A stretch of DNA of 64,000 nt, taken from positions 82,944,669-83,008,668 of the forward strand of contig CM037778.1 of the NCBI GenBank assembly GCA_021229015.1. The letters are read 5' to 3'. Below the pieces are notes generated by a model, which saw nothing but the letters and a program-made list of their open reading frames with translations, searched no databases and was not told where the DNA came from. Source of the DNA: Solen grandis. Its lineage: Eukaryota > Mollusca > Bivalvia > Adapedonta > Solenidae. The position numbers and the translations under genes were made by a program. How positions within the stretch are numbered: position 1 is the first letter of the stretch; the number at the start of each line of letters is the position of its first letter. Shown here in pieces: positions 57,051 to 64,000 of the stretch.

Positions 57051-57774
57051 ACTGATCATCATCAATTTCAGAACAGAACACACAAGTTAATGATTAACAA
57101 TAATTATATCAGTTCATAATTTTACAGTCCTTTATGAGGAAAAATTAAGGTATAGATAGTATTGAAATGTGTTTATGATTATACTTAAGACTGGAGTGAA
57201 ATGTGCTTCTGATTATATAGCAGCAATTTCAGCTATTGTATTCCATTAAAATTGGCGTTGGAATATTTCAGTATCTTTTTACAGTTAAGAGAGTGGCATG
57301 GACAACTCATGAAAATGACGAGATAAATGAATGAGTACTTCAAGGAGTTCCTAGATGACAAAAAATACCCAAGAATGAAGGCTGCTTTTATGTAAAGCAA
57401 AAGGATGTCAATTGAGTAAAAAAAATTGGGAAACAATCAAGAAAAAAGTTAGTCACATGACTAAAAACTTACGGAAAAAGCATTGACTTTAAACATGATA
57501 AAAAGTGTGTAACTGTTAGTTACAGCAAACCAAAATGAGCGTGAAGTTTATGTGCTTTGTTCAGTTCCTTTTCTGTTGATATGTTGAGGTAATTTAGTCA
57601 TGGGGGATGGGTGTGCACTTCCTAATCCTCATAGTTGTCTAGGTCACAAGCTCACAGTCAGCTAAAACACAGTATTTGTATACTGACAACCCTTTATGTT
57701 ACATATCATTTTGTGTACCGAAGATTGACTATTGTGCTTTGTACATGTATACACGAAAAGAAATTTTACAGGTA
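57051..57774. other. No gene seen
   Basis: AT-rich, no recognised coding sequence or repeat. Confidence 0.5.
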
Positions 57775-58349
57775 AAAATTAAGTCAGGCGTTATGCCCCT
57801 ATTAATATTAAAAAATGCCAGATTTCACTTTGTTTGCACTCTAGCATTTTGATTTCTGAAGCAATCATCTCCAAACTTTATGATAATGTTTATAGCCATA
57901 ATCCTTTGGCCATTTTAGATTATGGCTGATATCGGCCAATTTGGACAGGAGTTTTGGCTTTTTAAAATTAAAAATTGGCACATTTCACTTTTTTTGCACT
58001 CTAGCATCTTCACATCTTAAGCATTCATTATCAAACTATATAGAAATGTTAATAGCCATACTCTCTAGGCCAAGTTTGACTGATATAGGATACTTAGGTC
58101 AGGAGTATGGCCCTGTAATTAATAAAAATGCCAGATTTCACTGTTAACACACTAGAATCTTTGCATCATTTCATTGACAATGTTTAAAGCCATAAATTTG
58201 ACCACAGGTACTGTTTGGTTTGTGGAATTGAAATAATCTTATAGATATTGTATTCAGTGTATCTTTGTTATAATTTAGTAACTTATACAGGCAATGACGG
58301 CAGTTTTTCTCAGGTGAGCAATTTCAGGGCCATCTTGACCTTCTTGCTT
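57775..58349 (+). repeat. AGCTCACC-type element, right part
   Basis: Units of about 160 bp with CCAGATTTCACTTTGTTTGC, CTCTAGCAT and CAAACTTTATGATAATGTTT, ending CTCAGGTGAGCAATTTCAGG then GCCATCTTGACCTTCTTGC. No AGCTCACC left end was found. Confidence 0.7.
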
Positions 58350-58659
58350 TTTTTTTTTTTTTTGGCCTAATCAATTTCCTCCTTTAAAAAGATGTTTATA
58401 TATTACACACTATAGAATCTGATGTAAAAGTTGAATTCAGAGTTCAGTAAAATGTACTGAAAATATTAGAGCCAGGTTAAATCTTGTGCTGTCAAAACTA
58501 TTGACATGAGAAGAAAGAGGTAGCATCTGTTGCCAAAAAATACTTGGACTTTGGTAAACATAAGCATGAACAGATATGTTTACTTGTAAACCCCAAATGT
58601 TGACACAAAAATAAAAAACCCACAAACATAAACTTTTTTTTGCCACATAAAACTTTCCA

Positions 58660-58980
58660 CCTAAGCACCTAAATGTTGGTCTGTTCGTCCGTCAACATTT
58701 TTTTGTGTACACTCTAGTAACTTCATTTCTTCAGCAATCTTCTTCAAACTTTATGACAATGTTTACAGCCATAATCTCTCAGCTGAATTTAATTATGGTT
58801 GATATCAACCCTTTTGATCTGGAGTTATTGCCCTTGAACAATAAAATAAATGCCAGAATTCTTGTTCTGTACACTCTAGCATCTTCATTTCTTCAGCAAT
58901 CTTCTTCAAACTTTATGACAATGTTTACAGCCATAATCTTTTTGCCAAGTCTGATTATGGCTGATATCCAACTACAGTCC
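58660..58980 (+). repeat. Two more units of the 160-bp type
   Basis: Two nearly identical stretches (58,728-58,775 and 58,880-58,930) share ACTTCATTTCTTCAGCAATC-like text and ACAATGTTTACAGCCATAAT. The period is about 153 bp, so frames repeat in step. Confidence 0.75.
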
Positions 58981-59730
58981 ATTTACGATAATTCTAACGT
59001 TCTGCAGACTGACTGAAATGTTAAAAAAATCGTGTTATACGAATTACCGTGTTTACCTACCGGTGGACAATTTGTGTATTTGTAAGAAATACATGTCGTA
59101 CAATTAGTTGGCTTATGATATACATGTATATAAAATACAGAACACAGTTATTTCTCATGTTTTATTTTTTTCTGCATAAAAATCATAAATCACATATAAA
59201 AGCACAACATTGTCAACGATAAACAATTATTTACAAGCCTTATTTTTAACCTGGGCCCTTCACTTAATTACTCGGAAATTGAATATTATCTTTCCTGATT
59301 CAGCTATCCTCCCAGCTGACCTGGGTTCATCACTGAATTACTCAAATAATAAATACAAATGCATCTGTAAATCTACAAATCGTCGTTATTGATGGCGTGA
59401 TATTACTCTTACAGAGCATACGACAAAAGTAAAGTGAGGTTCGAACACTCACACTGATATGTATAGTTAAATGAAAATTCACTCAGTTTGTTAACACTCT
59501 TGACAATCAAGTGACACCTGTCAATGGTTTGCATCACCTTAATTGAAATAACCGCAAACCAATTAGCTTCTGTACACATAGGTGTGTAAAATACGCACGC
59601 ATGTAAATTAGGGTGACACAGCGTCTGAACTTTTGCTTCATTGATCAACAACTTGATTGCTTGTTGGACCTGTAATAAAGTTCAAATTGCCGCATTTATC
59701 GGGTAATTGTAAAATGAATTATTGCATTTA
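58981..59730. other. No gene seen
   Basis: No recognised coding sequence. Short frames on both strands (59,210-59,392; 59,409-59,651) match nothing known. Confidence 0.5.
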
Positions 59731-60200
59731 TTAGTCCCCTACCGGTGTTCACACCGGAGGGGACTATAGGTTTGCCCTCCGTCTGTCTGTCCGTCCGCTC
59801 AAATCTTGATCCCGCGATAACTTAATAACTAAGCAAGCTAACTTGATGAAACTTGGTTTATGACTAGATGCCAATGTGTAGATTATACACATCATTTTAT
59901 TTTTGTTCTTCGACTAAAATTGTGGTTGCTATGGTAACGGAAATAGTGAAAATATGGCAAAAAATGGGATCCCACGATAACTAAGCAAGCTAACTTGTTG
60001 AAACTTGGTATATGACTAGATGGCAATGTGTAGATTATGCACGTCATTTTATTTTTGTTCTTCGACTAAAATTGTGGTTGCTATGGTAACGGAAATAGTG
60101 AAAATATGGCAAAAAAATGGGATTGATTACCATATTGAGTCAAGGTGGAGCCGGTAGGGGACTTTATGTGTTGCATACAACATCAAGTACTTGTTTTATA
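59731..60200 (+). mobile_element. Repeat with AGTCCCCTACCGG ends
   Basis: The left end reads TAGTCCCCTACCGGTGTTCA then CACCGGAGGGGACTATAGG, a self-complementary start. The right end reads GGAGCCGGTAGGGGACTTTA, inverted to the left. Two internal units of about 125 bp share ATTTTATTTTTGTTCTTCGA and GGTTGCTATGGTAACGGAAA. Non-coding, MITE-like. Confidence 0.8.
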
Positions 60201-60299
60201 TGAGATATATAGGAAAACTTGACGGGACCGCGACATTTATTCGAATAATGTCGTCAAAACGAAATATCGCATTCCGAATATTCGTAAATGGACTGTATT

Positions 60300-63200
60300 A
60301 GGTTTTGGATTATTCCCGCGTACGAAAAAAGAAATGCCAGATTTCACTTCATGTACACTCTAGCATCTTCATTTCTTGATCAATCTTCAAACTTTATGAC
60401 AATGTTTATAGCCATTATCTCTTGGCCAAGTTCGATTATGGCTAATATCTGACCATTAGATATTAAGTTATGGCCCTTGAATAATAAAAAAAATGCCAGA
60501 TTTGGATTTTTGTACACTTTATCATCTTTATCAGCTCACCTGAGCACAATGTGCTCATGGTGAGCTATTGTGATTACCTCTTGTTCAGCTTCTGTCATCC
60601 ATCTGTGCGTGCATCTGGCATCATCAGTTTTCTTTAAACGACATCTTGGCCTCCTAAACCACTGGGCCAAATTGCCTGTGATGTTCCTTGCCTGTGATGT
60701 TCCTTGCATGAAGCTCTACCAAAGTTGTTCATATAGTTCCGGTCTGTTGCATATCTGGGTCACAGGAGCTGAAAGTAGATTTTTGAAATGAAATCTTTAA
60801 AAATCTTCTCCAAAACCACAAGGTCTAGAGCTTAAAAATTTGGTGTGTGGCATTGCCTTATGAATCTTTACCAAGTTTGTTCAAATCATGACCCTGGGGT
60901 CAAAATTGGCCCCGCCCCAGGAGTCACTTGAATTTACATAGACTGGCATTGGAAAAAACTAAAGAAATCTTGTCAGAAACCACAAGGCCTAGAGTTTAGA
61001 TATTTGGTGTGTAACATGGCATTCTCCACTTAGTTTGTTCAAATCATGGCCATGGGGTCACTTGAGTTTTACATAGACTTATATAGGAAAACCTAGAAAA
61101 ATCTTCTTGTCAGAAACCACATGGTCTGGAGTTTACTTATTTGGTGTGTAAAATTGCCTAACAAATGTAGAACACAATGTGTTCAAGGTGAGCTATTAGG
61201 ATCACCCGGCGTTGTGCGTCATGTGTCGTCCATTGTCAACAATTTGCTTTAAATGACATCTCCTCTGAAACCACTGGACAGAATTTGATTAAACTTAATT
61301 TTTTATCAATCATCTTCAATTTTTATGACAATTAATAATTTTTCCTGGCTAAGTTTGATTATGGCTGATATCTGCCCATAAAGTCTGAGTTATGTCCCTG
61401 AATGATTAGGGGAAAAAAATTTACTTAACAATATTTATAAACATAAATTCCTTGCTGCTAAGTTCCATTATTGATATCTGACCATAAAGTCTGGAGGTAT
61501 GTCCCTTGAATGATTAAAATGCCAGATTTCACTTTGCATACTTCATACTTCATTTTTTAATCAATCTTCTTCAATTTTCATGACAATATTTATAGCCATA
61601 TTCTCTCGACTAAGTTTGATTATGGCTGTTACTGGCCAATTCTGTCAGGATTTATATAGAATTAAAAAAAAAAAAAAAAAAACTTATTGTCGAGTTCCTT
61701 TACCAAGATGATATGTTAAAATCATATGGCCCTGGGGTCAAAATTGGCTTTGCCCATTGTTCACTTATTTTTTAGCTCACCTGAGCACAACGTGCTCATG
61801 GTGAGCTTTTGTGATCGCCTTTCGTCCGTCGTCCGTGCATCCGTCCATTGTCAACAATTTATTTAAACAACATCTCCTTCTAAACTACTCACTGGATTTT
61901 GATTAAACTTCACAGGAATGTTTATTATGGGGCTCTTTACCAAAGTTGTTAAAATTATTTTGATTTGTCAAAAATCTAGGTCACAGGAGCTAAAAATAGA
62001 TTTTAAAAATGAAATTTTTAAAAATCTTCTTCTCTGAAACCACAAGGCCTAGCCTTTTGATTTTTGGTATGTAGCATGATCTTATGACTCTCTACCAAGA
62101 TTGTTCAAAATATGACCCTGGGGTCAAAATTGGCCCGGCCCAAGGGGTCACTCGATTTAACATAGGTTAATATAGGAAAATCTTCTTCTCAGAAACCACA
62201 AGGCCTGGGGTTTAGATATTTGGTGTGCAGCATTGTCTAGTAGATCACAACCAAGTTTGTTCAAATCATGGCCCTGGGGTCAAATTTGGCCCCGCCAAGG
62301 GGTCACTTGAGTTTAACATAGGCTTATATAGAAAAAAACTTGAAAAATCTTCTTGTCAGAAACCACAAGACCTGGAGTTTACTTATTTGGTGTGTAAAAT
62401 TGCCTAACAGATGTAGAACACAATGTGTTCAAGGTGAGCTATTAGGATCACCCGGGGTTGTGCGTCATGTGTCGTCCATTGTCAACAATTATGACTCTCT
62501 ACCAAGATTGTTCAAATCATGACCCTGGGGTCAAAATTGGCCCCGCAACAGGGGTCACTTGATTTAACATAGGCTAATATAGGAAAAAAATTGAAAAATC
62601 TTCTTCCCAGAAACCACAAGACCTGGAGTTTAGATATTTGGTATGTAGCATGATCTTATGACTCTCTACCAAGATTGTTCAAATTATGACCCTGGGGTCA
62701 AAATTGGCCCCCCCCGGGGTCACTTGATTTAACAAGGCCGGGGTTTTTTGTGTGAAGCATTGTCTAGTAGATTACAACCAAGTTTGTTCAAATCATGGCC
62801 CTGGGGTCAAATTTGGCCCTGCCAAGGGGTCACCTGATTTAACATAGGCTAATATAGGAAAAAAAAAACTTGAAAAATCTTCTTCTCAGAAACCACAAGG
62901 CATAGAGTTAAGATATTTGGTGTGTAGCATTGTCTAGTGGATCTCTATCAAGTTTGTTCAAATCATGACCCTGGGGTCAAAATAGGCCCCGCCCCAGGGG
63001 TCATTTGATTAATCATAGGCTAATATAGAAAAAAAAAACTTGAAAAATCTTCTTCTCAGAAACCACAAGGCCTGGAGTTTAGATATTTGGTATGTAGTAT
63101 TGTCTACTGGGTCTCTACCACGTTTTTACAAATCATGACCCTGGGGTCAAATTTGGCCCCACCAAAGGGGTCTGTTTAGATATTTGGAAAAATTGGCCCC

Positions 63201-63388
63201 GCCCCAGGGGTCACTTGATTTTACATAGACTTATTTTGGAAAAAAACTGATTTTACATAGGCTAATATAGGGAAAAACTTGAAAAATCTTCTCAGAAACC
63301 ACAAGGCCTGGTGTGTAGCATTGTCTAGTGGATCTCTTCTAAGTTTGTTGAAATCATGACCCTGGGGTCAAAATTGGCCCCACCCCAG
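60300..63388 (+). repeat. Composite of AGCTCACC-type elements
   Basis: At least two heads (CAGCTCACCTGAGCACAATG at 60,532 and AGCTCACCTGAGCACAACGT at 61,774) and two partial heads (GTGTTCAAGGTGAGCTATTA at 61,180 and 62,427) are mixed with the two unit types seen elsewhere. These are the 160-bp type (CCAGATTTCACTT) and the CCCTGGGGTCAAAATTGG type. About ten units of the latter run from 62,050 to 63,388. No right terminus was found. Frames such as 62,225-62,522 are repeat by-products. Confidence 0.8.
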
Positions 63389-64000
63389 CAGAGATTCAGA
63401 TTGGATCGGCCCTTCGGTCCAGGGCCGATAAAAGCTACAGATGACCGGAAAAAATAAACTCAGTACGCCCATCGGGCCGATAAAAATACAGTTCATCAGA
63501 CAATGTGACCGACAAATGTCTGTACCGGACGGTGAAATTTCGACAATTAACCCTTTACTTCATAGAGTCCCACTCTGACGCATTTACTTATTACTTCATA
63601 CAGACGCATTTTGACTCAAATACCCGTTACTTCATGGAGACTCAATCTGACGCAGTCAGTTTTTAACAGCATAAAATTTCCTTATCGGCAAAAAAGACTA
63701 AATAGCAATGTTTGCTGTTGAAACTTTAATCATATTACAATCTATATAAAACATGTGTTTGTTCTGAAAATAATTACATTAGAAACATTTTGATACTTGG
63801 GATCGCCGGTTTGTATGCGTGTTCATAGGGACTCGTACGTTGTAAGAAATTTCGACCACCGGAAATATCGATATTTGCCAAAGTTTTTACGCATAAATAT
63901 CTTTCTTTTTCATAATTACTGGATTCTTTAAATTCAAATACATATATCAATCAATAAAATCAGGAATATGACTAAATAAATAGAATGATGCGTGTCAAGT
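63389..64000. other. Right edge, no gene; short imperfect tandem
   Basis: Contains GGCCC/GGGCCGATAAAA strings in both orientations (63,396-63,475). A loose tandem follows of three units of about 45 bp (63,550-63,660), each with TTACTTCAT(A/G)(C/G)AGA and (T/A)CTGACGCA-like text. No coding region is recognised. Confidence 0.45.

Overview
The window looks like nuclear DNA from a bivalve mollusc, most likely a heterodont clam. It is AT-rich, has intron-split coding pieces, holds no dense operons, and is packed with interspersed repeats I associate with bivalve genomes: elements opening AGCTCACCTGAGCAC, tRNA-derived SINEs with a CAA-rich tail, and a second SINE family ending in a GACGTTAAACCC-like motif. 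The organism call rests on recognising repeats and domains by eye. A run of 100 N at 27,501-27,600 is a scaffold gap.

Region 1 (1-14 kb) is gene-poor. It holds two broken LINE fragments (1-1,078 minus; 8,837-9,885 plus), a broken Ty3/Gypsy integrase (10,390-11,640 minus), a 26-bp tandem repeat, two hairpin (foldback) elements and a possible decayed C-terminal exon on the minus strand near 5.8-6.1 kb.

Region 2 (14.7-26.3 kb, plus strand) carries the one convincing host-type gene, incomplete at both ends. It has an array of two alternating phase 1-1 exon types (A and B) coding Ser/Thr-rich, mucin-like segments, then a thrombospondin type 1 exon, then the first half of a CUB domain. Older copies in the array are broken, one by a MITE inserted inside the exon. 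An inverted-repeat transposon (16,902-18,506) carrying a P2X7-C-terminal-like zinc-binding ORF sits within the array.

Region 3 (27.9-42.4 kb) is mostly repeats: several modular AGCTCACC elements with internal units of about 318 bp, a broken DDE transposase (minus, 33.4-34.45 kb), and decayed exons resembling the C-terminal part of a tyrosine-recombinase-like protein (plus, 37.1-38.6 kb).

Region 4 (42.4-54.8 kb) reads best as one roughly 12-kb Harbinger transposon (42,496-54,574) inserted in the middle of a SINE, whose two halves flank it. It carries a Myb/SANT-like gene on the plus strand and a HARBI1-like transposase in several exons on the minus strand, arranged convergently. The element has since been filled by a mariner (50,150-51,407), SINEs, an AGCTCACC element, a 28-bp satellite and other repeats. 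Both its genes are broken.

Region 5 (54.8-64 kb) contains a SINE with a clear target-site duplication, a 48-bp minisatellite (56,197-56,712) and a composite of AGCTCACC-type modules to about 63.4 kb. I saw no RNA genes other than tRNA-derived SINEs, no CRISPR array and no bacterial features.
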